Counted from the first letter of the stretch, positions 1 through 8,896 are shown. The stretch is 62,636 bases of DNA from an uncultured Oscillospiraceae bacterium (GCA_934481355.1 CAKSPH010000012.1:1-62636); one strand, 5' to 3'. The notes: generated by a model not told the origin, from the letters alone. Numbers and translations: made by a program.

Positions 1-350
1 GTAGGAATAACTGCACCGACAACGCCGATAGGCTCTGCGATCTTCTCAATGCCGTAAGCCTCGTCGCGCTCAACAACGCCGCAGGTCTTGGTGTTCTTGT
101 ATGCGTTGTAGATGTGCTCTGCCGCATAGTTGTTCTTGATAACCTTATCCTCTACGATACCGTAGCCTGTTTCCTCAACAGCCATCTTTGCGAGCGGGAT
201 TCTCTGCTTGTTTGCAGCGGAAGCAGCAGCGAAGAATATCTTGTCTACCTGCTCCTGTGTGTAAGTCGAGAAAATCTCCTGTGCCTCTTTGACTTTCTTG
301 AGTGCTTTTTCAAAGCTCTCTACGCTGTCAACCAGTTCATGAAATGCCAT
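1..350 (-). CDS. adhE: Bifunctional aldehyde/alcohol dehydrogenase AdhE, N-terminal part (cut by window edge)
   Basis: The reverse strand from 350 encodes about 117 residues that match the start of the acetaldehyde-CoA dehydrogenase half of AdhE. Recognisable stretches are YTQEQVDKIF, RIPLAKMAVEETGYG, VEDKVIKN, IYNAYKNTKTCGV and IAEPIGVVGAVIPT. AdhE reduces acetyl-CoA to ethanol and reoxidises NADH during fermentation. The rest of the gene lies outside the window. Two in-frame ATGs exist (356 and 350); the one at 350 sits 9 nt after AAGGAG and is preferred. A long leader of about 200 nt separates it from a promoter with an overlapping Rex-like palindrome. Family assignment is secure from the N-terminal sequence; the alcohol dehydrogenase half is inferred. 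Confidence 0.93.
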   Translation of the reverse strand, partial: MAFHELVDSVESFEKALKKVKEAQEIFSTYTQEQVDKIFFAAASAANKQRIPLAKMAVEETGYGIVEDKVIKNNYAAEHIYNAYKNTKTCGVVERDEAYGIEKIAEPIGVVGAVIP

Positions 351-550
351 AGTCATCTTCTCCTTAAATTTTGTATGCATTGCGTTACGCTGTCCGCACC
401 TGTAATTCCGGCGGCGGTGACGGCTTACTGCCGCGGCGCAGTCAAAACCACCCTGTGCTTCAGCATAACAGCCTGACCGGCTTCAGCCGGTCTATCCTGA
501 CTAAAGTTATTAATGCGCCGGGATAATTGCACTTATCCCCTTTTCGCGCC

Positions 551-586
551 TGTTAATATTTTAACACATTATTTTTATGCTGTAAA
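551..586 (-). promoter_or_regulatory. adhE promoter with overlapping Rex-type operator
   Basis: On the minus strand TTTACA (586-581), 17 nt and TAAAAT (563-558) form a sigma-A promoter pointing at adhE. The palindrome TGTTAA-TATT-TTAACA (551-566) covers the -10 box and fits the known redox repressor Rex operator core. Rex releases DNA when NADH/NAD+ is high, so adhE would be derepressed under reducing conditions. The roughly 200-nt leader between here and the start codon contains a 7-bp GACCGGC/GCCGGTC hairpin at 475-492 and nothing else recognisable. Confidence 0.72.
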
Positions 587-632
587 ATGTAATATTGATA
601 TACTGATATCAATTAAAAGCATAGTCACAGCA

Positions 633-1562
633 TTATACGTTGAAATATCGGTTTTTGGCGCGCTGAACAGCCGCGATGAATTCCCGGTCAAAGTCGCTCA
701 ACCGGTAGTCGCGGCGATATATCAGGACATCTTTATAAGGCTTGTCCGTGCCCTTTACCTTTATTTGAGTCAGGTTGTAATTTTCCAGCAGGGTTTTTGG
801 GACGGGTGACACCCACATGAATGTATCGGGGACAGTCCCGAGGATAACGAACTGAGTTCCGCGTTCGTAAACAAAGATCCTGCGGTCAACGAATTCCGTG
901 AGCTCAGATTTTCTCACATCGATCATCGGAACTGATGGAACATACGGGTCAGAGTGACAGACCTCGATGTACTCCTTGAGGTCGTCCAGTTCGACTTCTG
1001 CATTGGAAGCCAGGGGGTTATCCTTTGAGATAAGCATGAGATATGTGAATTCCGCTATTGTCTCGCTGGTGAGCTTTTTATCCTTGAAAAGGTCGTTGAA
1101 GTACTTCTCATAGGACGACTGATAGCGAACTATCCCGAGGTTGAAGTCCTCGCGGACAACGCTGTTTACGGTGTTCATCGAGTTTGTTTCGCAGTAGGAG
1201 AACTCGGCAGGGGAGCCCTTCTTCATACATTTGGAGAAATCTGCCATTGCAAAGCTGAGGTAGCTTGCCCGCGGCACGCTTACCGAAAAGCTCTGTTTCT
1301 TCTGCCTGCCGTTCTGGTAAATCTGCTCCACCTCGTCCACCTTCTGGACGATCTGGCGGGCGTACTGCAGGAATTCCTCGCCGTCCGGAGTTATAGAGAT
1401 CCCCTTTGTTGTGCGCCGGAAAATGGTTATGCCGAGGGATTCTTCCAGCTCCTTAATCGCGCGGCTGAGGTTTGGCTGACCCATGTAGAGGTTTTCAGCC
1501 GCCTTGCTTATCGAGCGTGTTTTTGCCACTTCAACGGCATATTTAAGATGAAGGATATTCAA
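633..1562 (-). CDS. LysR-family transcriptional regulator
   Basis: A protein of 309 residues, the usual LysR length. Residues 1-60 form the winged helix-turn-helix (SISKAAENLYMGQPNLSRAI, then LGITIFRR), and the remainder is the periplasmic-binding-like effector domain. The start is a TTG codon preceded by AGGCAGGA. It lies between a lipoprotein gene upstream and adhE downstream, all on the minus strand. LysR proteins usually control a neighbour, but the strong Rex-like site makes adhE a doubtful target. The effector is unknown. Confidence 0.88.
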   Translation of the reverse strand: MNILHLKYAVEVAKTRSISKAAENLYMGQPNLSRAIKELEESLGITIFRRTTKGISITPDGEEFLQYARQIVQKVDEVEQIYQNGRQKKQSFSVSVPRASYLSFAMADFSKCMKKGSPAEFSYCETNSMNTVNSVVREDFNLGIVRYQSSYEKYFNDLFKDKKLTSETIAEFTYLMLISKDNPLASNAEVELDDLKEYIEVCHSDPYVPSVPMIDVRKSELTEFVDRRIFVYERGTQFVILGTVPDTFMWVSPVPKTLLENYNLTQIKVKGTDKPYKDVLIYRRDYRLSDFDREFIAAVQRAKNRYFNV

Positions 1563-1639
1563 CTCAATTCCTGCCTTTCGTTGTATGATCTCAGGTAAAA
1601 TGTAGTGCTGATTTCTGTTAAAGATTTATCAAATCTGGC

Positions 1640-2917
1640 CTATTGCTCTGCAAGAAGCGCCTTTGCTTCCGCCGGAGATACCATCCCTGCAAGCACGGCG
1701 TCGTAGTCTTTAATAAGAATAGTATTCTTTGTAGGATAATCAGATATTCTGATTATCACAGATGTTCTGTTTTGAAGGCCGAGTGGATCACTGGCAGTGC
1801 TGACTTCCGAAAACGCGCCGTTATCATATGTGTAGAACGATACTCCGCCCATGAATGACGAGCCGCCGACGGCATAGTACTTGCCGCCTATGATCTGCGC
1901 TTCCGGAATAATATCAACAGAAGGAAGTACTCCGGTGCTGTCCATCGCATAAAGCTCGTTTATGTCGATTGGGCTGCCGACCACTGTGTAGTATCTGTGC
2001 GCAGACGTGTCGTACACCATAAATTCGCCGCTGCACTGCCAGCCGTAGGTCATCAGAAAGCAACCGGACTTATAGTAAGCGCCGCGGTAATCATAGTGCG
2101 TGAACATTTCCCTGTTTCGCACGCCGATAAGCGGGGAATGGGTGCTTACCCCAAAATCGCCGTAAGCGTTGAACACCAGCTGCTTGTCTGCACCGTAATC
2201 CAGCATATCCACAGAGTACAGGTGTTCAAGTCTGTTCCACCGATATTCCGGGTCGGCTGTTCCGCGCCAATTGACAAATACGACATAATCATACGTTTTA
2301 GGCGTGTCAAGAATGGTTTCCAGCACGACAAACGCTTCTTCTGACCCGTCGCTGTCGTAATCGCTGATATAAGCGCCTTTTACCTGAATGTCGAGCTCGC
2401 CGTTTGTGAGCCGGTCGCCCAGGGTATCGGTGCCGTCAGAGGAATAGTTTACCGTCATGTCAACGGCCGCCGGATTGTCCTTTATCCATTGCGACACTAC
2501 CTTGTATCTGTCGGATTTTTTTACCGCTTCGACTGCGATATCTGTGAAATATTCGTATTTCTCATGCCCCGTATCAGGCGGTATATCCTCGGTGTAATCG
2601 TAATCTACAAAGATATTGTTTTCAGAAAGCTGCGTCATCTGCGGATATGGTTCATAGTCCATCCGATATAATATTCCAACTGAACCGCCAGGCGGGAATT
2701 CCGCATTTGCTGTATCGTTATCCGCCGAAACCTGCGTTTCCGGCTCAGATGTCGTTTCAGAATCGGTCTGCGCTGTTTCAGCTGTGTCCTGCTCCGAATC
2801 CGCAGTTTCTTCAGCGGAAATCGGGGCAGGGGAGCTGTTTTCTGAAACCGGGGCTCTGCACCCCGAAAGGAGTAATGCTGATATGACTGCCGGGGTAATG
2901 CCTCTGCGAAAGTTCAT
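1640..2917 (-). CDS. Predicted lipoprotein of unknown function
   Basis: The 425-residue product starts with a short charged N-terminus, a hydrophobic segment and the lipobox LLLSGC (Cys about residue 20), so it should be lipidated and anchored outside the membrane. Residues about 25-70 form a Ser/Thr/Glu/Asp-rich linker typical of lipoproteins that cross the wall. The globular remainder is not recognised; it contains acidic loops (YDSDGSEEAFVVLE) like those in calcium-binding repeat folds. ATG follows GGAGG. It begins 14 bp after ilvH ends and may be read through from ilvBH. Confidence 0.75.
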   Translation of the reverse strand: MNFRRGITPAVISALLLSGCRAPVSENSSPAPISAEETADSEQDTAETAQTDSETTSEPETQVSADNDTANAEFPPGGSVGILYRMDYEPYPQMTQLSENNIFVDYDYTEDIPPDTGHEKYEYFTDIAVEAVKKSDRYKVVSQWIKDNPAAVDMTVNYSSDGTDTLGDRLTNGELDIQVKGAYISDYDSDGSEEAFVVLETILDTPKTYDYVVFVNWRGTADPEYRWNRLEHLYSVDMLDYGADKQLVFNAYGDFGVSTHSPLIGVRNREMFTHYDYRGAYYKSGCFLMTYGWQCSGEFMVYDTSAHRYYTVVGSPIDINELYAMDSTGVLPSVDIIPEAQIIGGKYYAVGGSSFMGGVSFYTYDNGAFSEVSTASDPLGLQNRTSVIIRISDYPTKNTILIKDYDAVLAGMVSPAEAKALLAEQ

Positions 2918-2931
2918 ACCAACGCCTCCTG

Positions 2932-3402
2932 TTAATCCCTTTCCAGTGCGGAAATGCCGCTTCTCACCATCTTGACGATGCCGAACGGCTTTAACAGGCT
3001 GATGAAGCTGTCTATCTTCTCAGGCTTGCCGGTGAGCTCCAGCATAATGCTGTCCTCGCCGATGTCCACGGATTTCGCGCGGAAAAGGTTAGCCACCTCC
3101 ACGATACCGCGCCTGTCCTCAACGGAGCGCCCCGCGCGGACGATAACGTGCTCACGGCATACGGCGTCGGTGAGGATCTTGACTTCCTTTACGTCGTGGA
3201 GCTTCATGAGCTGGTTCTTGATCTGCTCCAGCACTCTGAGGTCTCCTGCAACTACGATGGTCAGGCGGGAGATCTCCGGGATCTCCGTTTCAGCCGCGTT
3301 GAGGCTCTTGATATTGAAGCAGCGTCTGCTGAACAGGCTGGAAACCCGCAGGAGAACGCCCTCGTTGTTGGCTACTTTTACTGATAATACATATTCCTGC
3401 AT
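2932..3402 (-). CDS. ilvH: Acetolactate synthase small (regulatory) subunit
   Basis: This is the regulatory subunit of acetohydroxyacid synthase, which binds branched-chain amino acids and modulates the catalytic subunit in valine, leucine and isoleucine synthesis. The N-terminal ACT domain (VANNEGVLLRVSSLFSRRCFN) and the C-terminal domain (EVANLFRAKSVDIGEDSIML) are intact, and the 156-residue length is normal. The ATG at 3402 is chosen because GGAGG lies 9 nt upstream; a GTG 6 nt earlier is poorly spaced. The start region lies next to the ilvB stop codon, so translation is probably coupled. Confidence 0.95.
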   Translation of the reverse strand: MQEYVLSVKVANNEGVLLRVSSLFSRRCFNIKSLNAAETEIPEISRLTIVVAGDLRVLEQIKNQLMKLHDVKEVKILTDAVCREHVIVRAGRSVEDRRGIVEVANLFRAKSVDIGEDSIMLELTGKPEKIDSFISLLKPFGIVKMVRSGISALERD

Positions 3403-3404
3403 GA

Positions 3405-5093
3405 TCACGCCTCCAGATCTATTGATGTGATGGGATTAACTACCGGCTTTCCGGCGGGGATCATCGGCAGAACGTTGATATCCCTGTCGATACGGACTTC
3501 GATCATTACCGGAGCAGATTTTGATATTTCAAGCGCCTGCTTTATAACCGGAGCTATCTCTTCGGTCTTTTCGATGATGAAGGTCTTTATGCCGAAAGCC
3601 TCGCCGAGCTTCACATAGTCAATGTGGCGTGCGTCAAGCGTTGTTTCTGAGAAGTGCTTGTTGTAGAACAGTCTCTGCCACTGGCGCACCATTCCGAGAA
3701 CGTTGTTGTTTACAACCACCTCGATGATGTTGATTCCATGCGCGGAAGCCGTAATGAGCTCGTTAAGGTTCATTGCGAAGGAGCCGTCGCCCGCCATGTT
3801 GATAACTGTCTTGTCGGGATTGCCGGTCTTTGCGCCGAGTGCCGCGCCGAGTCCGAAGCCCATAGTGCCGAGTCCGCCGGAGGAAACGAAGCTGCGCGGA
3901 TTCCTGCACTTGTAGTACTGAGCCGCCCACATCTGCGTCTGACCGACCTCCGTTGTGATGATGGCTTCGCCGTTTGTCTGACGGTCGAGTTCCTCGATAA
4001 CAGCCTGCGGAGTTACCGGGAGCTGTTCTGTTCCGGTCTGTACCGGCTCGCCGAAGTCGCCGTCAAGTATCTCGGCGCACCACTCCGGGTGTGACTGCCT
4101 GTCCAGCTTGGCAATGAGCGCGGAGAGCACCTGCTTCACATCGCCGGTAACCGTGGCAGTGGATTCAATGTTCTTGTTGAATTCAGCCGGGTCAATATCA
4201 ATGTGGATTATCTTAGCTTGCTTGCCGAACACGGAAGTGTCTCCGGTAACGCGGTCGGAGAAGCGTGTGCCCACGCCGATGAACAGGTCACAGTTGTTGA
4301 GGGCGTATGCCGCCTTTACCGTACCGTGCATTCCGAGCATACCTATGTAGCGGTGGTCAGTCTCATCATATGCGCCCTGACCCATGAGCGAGCAGGAAAC
4401 GGGCGCGTCAGTCAGCTCGGCGAGCTTTTTCAGCTCCCCGGAGGCTCCGGAGGAGATAACGCCGCCGCCTGCGTAAATGAACGGCTTCTTCGCAGAAGCG
4501 ATGAGCTCTGCCGCCGTGTTTATCTCGTCCGCATTGAGCGGAGCGGATTCCTCGGGCTTCTGGGCAGGCAGTCTGGTGTATTCGGCGAACGCCTGTGTGA
4601 TGTCCTTGGGGACGTCCACAAGAACCGGACCCTTTCTGCCGGACATTGCGATCTGGAACGCAGCCCTGATGGTGTCTGCAAGCTCGTACACGGATTTCAC
4701 GATGAAATTGTGCTTGGTTATCGGCATTGTGATGCCTGTGATGTCAACCTCCTGAAATGAATCCAGACCCAGCAGGCCGCAGGAAACGTTGCCAGTGATG
4801 GCTACCAGCGGAATTGAATCCATGTATGCGGTGGCGATACCGGTGACGAGATTAGTCGCGCCGGGACCTGACGTTGCGATAACTACTCCGGTCTTTCCAG
4901 TGGAGCGTGCATAGCCGTCAGCGGCATGACAAGCGCCCTGCTCATGGCAGGTAATGACATGATGAATTTTGTCGCTGTATTTGTACAGGCTGTCGTAAAT
5001 ATTAAGAACAGCGCCTCCCGGATAACCGAACACGGTATCCGCGCCCTGTTCGAGTAAGCATTCAACGATTATATCTGAACCGCTAAGCTTCAT
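3405..5093 (-). CDS. ilvB: Acetolactate synthase large (catalytic) subunit
   Basis: A thiamine-diphosphate enzyme of 562 residues that condenses two pyruvates, or pyruvate with 2-oxobutyrate, as the first common step of branched-chain amino-acid synthesis. The catalytic glutamate is Glu51 in ITCHEQGACHAADGYAR. The ThDP/Mg motif is MAGDGSFAMNLNEL with NNNVLG near residues 430-460. The central FAD-binding domain is present. The ATG at 5093 is preferred over a GTG at 5105 because AAGGGTG is better spaced from it. It is the first gene of an ilvB-ilvH unit transcribed from the promoter at 5151-5179. No T-box or leader peptide was recognised upstream. Confidence 0.96.
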   Translation of the reverse strand: MKLSGSDIIVECLLEQGADTVFGYPGGAVLNIYDSLYKYSDKIHHVITCHEQGACHAADGYARSTGKTGVVIATSGPGATNLVTGIATAYMDSIPLVAITGNVSCGLLGLDSFQEVDITGITMPITKHNFIVKSVYELADTIRAAFQIAMSGRKGPVLVDVPKDITQAFAEYTRLPAQKPEESAPLNADEINTAAELIASAKKPFIYAGGGVISSGASGELKKLAELTDAPVSCSLMGQGAYDETDHRYIGMLGMHGTVKAAYALNNCDLFIGVGTRFSDRVTGDTSVFGKQAKIIHIDIDPAEFNKNIESTATVTGDVKQVLSALIAKLDRQSHPEWCAEILDGDFGEPVQTGTEQLPVTPQAVIEELDRQTNGEAIITTEVGQTQMWAAQYYKCRNPRSFVSSGGLGTMGFGLGAALGAKTGNPDKTVINMAGDGSFAMNLNELITASAHGINIIEVVVNNNVLGMVRQWQRLFYNKHFSETTLDARHIDYVKLGEAFGIKTFIIEKTEEIAPVIKQALEISKSAPVMIEVRIDRDINVLPMIPAGKPVVNPITSIDLEA

Positions 5094-5150
5094 TGTATAG
5101 ATCACCCTTCTTCTGTCGATTTTTGCTGCAACGATGACAGCATATATATT

Positions 5151-5179
5151 ATTTTATCACATACTTCGTATGTTGTCAA
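5151..5179 (-). promoter_or_regulatory. ilvB promoter with a palindrome filling the spacer
   Basis: The minus strand reads TTGACA (5179-5174), 17 nt, TAAAAT (5156-5151). The spacer contains the inverted repeat ACATAC-TTC-GTATGT (5159-5173), centred between the two hexamers, where a bound protein would block or remodel polymerase. Which regulator binds is unknown. Confidence 0.7.
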
Positions 5180-5232
5180 CGATATATCGGATATTTTTCA
5201 TATATTTCAGCAGATTTATTCCGTAATTTAGG

Positions 5233-5261
5233 TTGACAAACGGAATCGTGTGATGTATAAT
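5233..5261 (+). promoter_or_regulatory. Consensus sigma-A promoter for the secreted protein gene
   Basis: TTGACA (5233-5238), 17 nt and TATAAT (5256-5261), about 30 nt before the TTG start at 5290. It is divergent to the ilvB promoter. Confidence 0.85.
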
Positions 5262-5289
5262 AAGAAAAACTGAACAGGAGGTTGATCAC

Positions 5290-6381
5290 TTGAAAAAGAA
5301 ACGCCTTATATCCGCAGTTATTGCGGCATTTCTGACGCTGATCCCGGCGGCTCCCGCATTTGCTGAGGGGCAGTCCCCGGAGGATACCGCACAGGCAGAA
5401 GAGCAGAAAGTCCCTGCGCTTCCTGACGACCTTGATTTCTCAGAGCCGGGAGTTACCGTCCGCACGGACATTATGCCGGGGTACACTGGCATTATATTCA
5501 CCGTTCCAAAAGAAAAATACGAGCTGTATCAGGCAAGTCAGGCGGAAAGCGGACGGGCTGGTCTGGGTATTGTCGTGTATTTCGATGATTATTCCAAGGA
5601 CGAGTGGGATGTATACGGCACATGGACCGATTTTACCCTTTTCGGGGAGGACGGACTAAACGGCGATATCGTGGAGGACGACTGCACCACGGACGATGAT
5701 TTTGATGTCATGGCAGACATGACTGAAAACGGCGATGTTGTCGGCATTATATATGGGGAAAGCGACCAGTGGGTGTTTCGGGTCGCTGAGAGGAGCGCTT
5801 CCTGCCTTTTCAGATATTATATAATGAGCGCCGGAGAATATGTAGATGGAGGCAGAGATTTTTCCGCAAGAATGCTCGATCCGGACAAGGTCAGGGATAT
5901 ATCGGCACTGAAGTACACGGCGCTCCCTACTGTGACCTATACGGGAAAGGAATTCCGCCCGAAGTTCGAAATATATGACGAGGGCAGGAAATATCTCTGC
6001 AATGGCTTTGATTACACAGTAGAGTATTCGGATAACAAAATGCCCGGAACAGCCACTGTCACGATTACCGGAACCAACAGCTACAAGGGCACTAAAACAC
6101 TGAGATTCCGCATACTGCCGAAGAAAACAGCGCTTACGGCAAAGAGCACCGCAGAGAAGCGCGCGTCCCTGAGCTGGAAGAAGTCTCCCGGCGCAGAGGG
6201 ATATGAGCTTCAGGCGGCAGAGGGAACAAAGCCGTTTACAAAGCTGTCTGATATTAAGAAAACCTCGGCGAAGGTAAAGTGGACGGAGAGCGGCGGCTGC
6301 CGGTTCAGGGTCCGCCCGTATGTCACGTCCGGAGGCAGGCGTATCTATGGTAAGTGGTCGAATGTAGCCAAGCTGAACTGA
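5290..6381 (+). CDS. Secreted protein with Ig-like and fibronectin type III domains
   Basis: The TTG start at 5290 follows AGGAGG with 8-nt spacing. The 363-residue product has a signal peptide (KKKRL, hydrophobic core, then APAFAEG; cleavage near residue 25). An acidic domain of unknown type spans about residues 40-195. Next comes a module with VTYTGKEFRPKFE, DYTVEYSDNKMPGTATVTI and NSYKGTKTLRFRI, a repeat known from many extracellular Clostridia proteins. Last is a fibronectin-III-like domain (ASLSWKKSPGAEGYELQ to WSNVAKLN). It has no LPxTG or transmembrane anchor, so it is probably released or loosely wall-bound. No catalytic domain is recognised. Confidence 0.8.
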   Translation: MKKKRLISAVIAAFLTLIPAAPAFAEGQSPEDTAQAEEQKVPALPDDLDFSEPGVTVRTDIMPGYTGIIFTVPKEKYELYQASQAESGRAGLGIVVYFDDYSKDEWDVYGTWTDFTLFGEDGLNGDIVEDDCTTDDDFDVMADMTENGDVVGIIYGESDQWVFRVAERSASCLFRYYIMSAGEYVDGGRDFSARMLDPDKVRDISALKYTALPTVTYTGKEFRPKFEIYDEGRKYLCNGFDYTVEYSDNKMPGTATVTITGTNSYKGTKTLRFRILPKKTALTAKSTAEKRASLSWKKSPGAEGYELQAAEGTKPFTKLSDIKKTSAKVKWTESGGCRFRVRPYVTSGGRRIYGKWSNVAKLN

Positions 6382-6395
6382 CCTGAATAAAAAAT

Positions 6396-6420
6396 CGGCA
6401 GGGAGAAAAAATCCCTGCCG
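6396..6420. terminator. Bidirectional terminator between convergent genes
   Basis: The hairpin CGGCAGGGA / TCCCTGCCG with an A-rich loop lies between the convergent genes ending at 6381 and 6427. A-rich sequence lies on the left and TAGTTTTAT on the right, so it could serve both strands. Confidence 0.75.
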
Positions 6421-6426
6421 GTAGTT

Positions 6427-6912
6427 TTATCTGTTTGACAGCGTAAACGCTATTATCTCATCCAGATTGCTTTCACTGACGAAATCGCAGCCGTCCCGCA
6501 GCACCCTGATCATTTCCTCGGTGCCGGGCTTCTTCTGCTTTTCAAGGTCAGTGCGGATAGTCTGGAGCAGCTTGCGCTGGAGCCATCTCAGCTTGCTGAG
6601 GTCAAGCGCCCCGCGGAGGTAAAAAATCGGCTTATCCGTCTTGTTAGAATCTTTGAGAATATCGCGGTATTTCCTGCAGTCCGGATTCATTCCGACTGCG
6701 CCGGCACAGACGATATTCCACTTCTTCAGCGCTTTCGGGAGCCCCTGTATCCTGTTCGCAAACACCCACCCGAGGAATACCGCTTCCTCGCCCTTGGGCA
6801 CGTTCTTTCCCGCATCCTTCATGGAATACGCGGGAACGCCGAGTTTCTGCGCGAGCATCTCAGCATATCGCTTCGTGCTTCCGGTATTGCTTTCGTAAAT
6901 TACTGCTTTCAT
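6427..6912 (-). CDS. Flavodoxin-family protein
   Basis: A 161-residue protein with the FMN phosphate-binding loop near the N-terminus (YESNTGSTKRYAEMLAQKL) and a second strand-loop (EEAVFLGWVFANRIQGL), as in flavodoxin-like quinone/electron-transfer proteins. The C-terminal half, with a conserved-looking GMNPDCRKY segment, resembles small uncharacterised flavodoxins of gut Clostridia. It starts 5 bp after the GGDEF-protein gene, so the two are probably co-transcribed. The electron partner is unknown. Confidence 0.78.
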   Translation of the reverse strand: MKAVIYESNTGSTKRYAEMLAQKLGVPAYSMKDAGKNVPKGEEAVFLGWVFANRIQGLPKALKKWNIVCAGAVGMNPDCRKYRDILKDSNKTDKPIFYLRGALDLSKLRWLQRKLLQTIRTDLEKQKKPGTEEMIRVLRDGCDFVSESNLDEIIAFTLSNR

Positions 6913-6917
6913 TGATT

Positions 6918-8816
6918 TTACACCTCTGTGGCGGCGGAACTGCCGGCCTGCTGTTTTTTGCGTTTCTTTTCGCTGTACATAAGCTGGTCTGTTGTCCTTA
7001 CCATGTTCTCTAATTCGGAAGAACCAGCCGCGTCAAAGGACTTGACTCCAACGCTGGCGGATATGCGGTACGGCTTTCCGGATGTGCGGTTCGCGTTTTC
7101 GAGATATCTGTCTATTTCATCCCTTATGGAATCGGCAGAAACTGTGCCGGGGATAACGGCCACCATTTCATCGCCGCCCCAGCGCACGCACAGGGAATCC
7201 TCAGGGCAGCTCATGCGGAGCGCCTGAGCGACTGTGCATATCGCAAAGTCGCCATCGTCATGGCCATATGTGTCGTTGATGTGCTTCAGTCCGTCGAGGT
7301 CGGCGAGAACCACTGTCATGGTGTTCCCGCATTTCTGATGAAGAAACTGATAGCTGTTTTTCAGCGCGGTCCTGTTAAGCAGATGAGTGAGGCCGTCGCA
7401 GCGGTACATCTCCTCTATCTTTTCGCTGAGGTAGTGCTGGTACTGCGCGGCGCGGAAGGCACCGAACCCGCAGTTCAGCGTGTTGACTATCTGTGACGCC
7501 TTATAGTAGTTCTGGATATCGTAATTAAAATAGTTGAAGCACACATATCCCATAGGAATGCCGACATAGTTCAGCGAGAAGAATATCAGCGGGTTCTCAT
7601 GTTCGTTTACCATATCTTCAAGGTCGGGACGAAGACCGGAAGGGTCGAAGTCGTCTACCCAGCCGCTGTCCGGGCGGGTCGTATTGAATATGACCCGTAC
7701 ATTTTCGCCGTAGGCTCTGTCTGTACGCCTTTCCATAGGATTGATGGTGCGGTCGGTGCATTCCTTGTTTATTGCTATCATCATATCGTAGAACACATGG
7801 TCGTCAAGAAGCTCTGAAATCTGGGAAAAACTGTGGCATTCCAGAATTCGTGAGATCATGCGGAACATATGTTCCTCTTCTGCCTGAAAGCGGTAAAACG
7901 AGTTGTTGACGTAGGCCAGCTCTTCCGATGGGCTGATGTATGATCTTCCGGGGCAGCCGCAGCTTTCCGACTTCCAGAGCTCAGGCTCCACCAGCCTGTA
8001 TTCCGGTTTGGTATTTCCTGAAATAGTTTCCATGACGATATCAGTGATGGATTCCGCGAGATGGTCGCTGCTGCAGAAGCAGGTGGTTATGCTGGGTATA
8101 CTGTATTTTATCTCGCTTATGCCGTCAAAACCTGTTACTATGACATCCTCTGGAATACGCTTTCCGTGCTTTTTCAGGACGTTCACAGTGGCGATGGCCA
8201 TTGAATCGTTGGCACAGATTATTGCCCGCGGGAATCTCCGGCGCACTGTGAACAGCCTTTCGACTGCCTCCTCGGTAGGGCGGCTCCAGAATTCGCCGTA
8301 GCTTACATCTTCATCGCCGAATGGAATATCGAGCTCCTGCGCGACTTTCTGGACGATCTCCTGACGTTCATTGGAGAAATGGTTTCCTTTTTGTCCGGCA
8401 ATGAAATGAAAGTTGGATATTTTATGATCCTGTAAAACATGGCGCACTATCTTTTCGAATCCCATCTTGTAGTTAAAGCTCACGCCGAAGCAGCCGGGGC
8501 GCTGTTCTCCGATCGTTATGACCGGCACGGAGTGCGCCTGCGCCTTTCCGATGATAGAATCTACGGTTTCTTTGTCTTTTATACCCTGGGTATGGATTAT
8601 CACTGCGTCCGTAATGTCATAGTTTATAAGATCAAAAACCGCTTTTTCCCCGGATTCATCGACTGTGTGCCAGAAAAGCTCTGACGGCGTTGCATAGACA
8701 AGCAGCTTTATGCCATGCCGGTAGAGTGAGCGTCCGAGGGATTCTATCAGTTTGTGGTTCGTGTCATCGTGTATCTTCGGGATACACAGCGCTGCGATGT
8801 GTTTTCCGTAAATCAA
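6918..8816 (-). CDS. LacI-type sensor domain fused to GGDEF diguanylate cyclase
   Basis: The 632-residue product has no signal peptide or transmembrane segment. Residues about 1-285 match the sugar-binding domain of LacI-family regulators (ITDAVIIHTQG, CANDSMAIATVNVLKKHGK, DVIVTGFDG) but without the DNA-binding headpiece. A middle helical/PAS- or GAF-like region follows. The C-terminal GGDEF domain runs from CDGLTHLLNRTALK through VVLADLDGLKHINDTYGHDDGD to RWGGDEM and ASVGVKSF, so the metal and GTP-binding residues are present. It should make c-di-GMP in response to a cytoplasmic small molecule. The TTG start follows AAGGAG. Ligand unknown. Confidence 0.85.
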   Translation of the reverse strand: MIYGKHIAALCIPKIHDDTNHKLIESLGRSLYRHGIKLLVYATPSELFWHTVDESGEKAVFDLINYDITDAVIIHTQGIKDKETVDSIIGKAQAHSVPVITIGEQRPGCFGVSFNYKMGFEKIVRHVLQDHKISNFHFIAGQKGNHFSNERQEIVQKVAQELDIPFGDEDVSYGEFWSRPTEEAVERLFTVRRRFPRAIICANDSMAIATVNVLKKHGKRIPEDVIVTGFDGISEIKYSIPSITTCFCSSDHLAESITDIVMETISGNTKPEYRLVEPELWKSESCGCPGRSYISPSEELAYVNNSFYRFQAEEEHMFRMISRILECHSFSQISELLDDHVFYDMMIAINKECTDRTINPMERRTDRAYGENVRVIFNTTRPDSGWVDDFDPSGLRPDLEDMVNEHENPLIFFSLNYVGIPMGYVCFNYFNYDIQNYYKASQIVNTLNCGFGAFRAAQYQHYLSEKIEEMYRCDGLTHLLNRTALKNSYQFLHQKCGNTMTVVLADLDGLKHINDTYGHDDGDFAICTVAQALRMSCPEDSLCVRWGGDEMVAVIPGTVSADSIRDEIDRYLENANRTSGKPYRISASVGVKSFDAAGSSELENMVRTTDQLMYSEKKRKKQQAGSSAATEV

Positions 8817-8896
8817 TGCAGTTATCTCCTTAGTATGTTGGGATTAATTCCAGCCGGGAGTTTACCGAATAGTATATGACAAAAAGATAATAACAG

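Noticed and set aside
5094..5150. T-box leader upstream of ilvB
   Set aside because: Only about 55 nt of leader, without AGGGTGG-type antiterminator or specifier stem.
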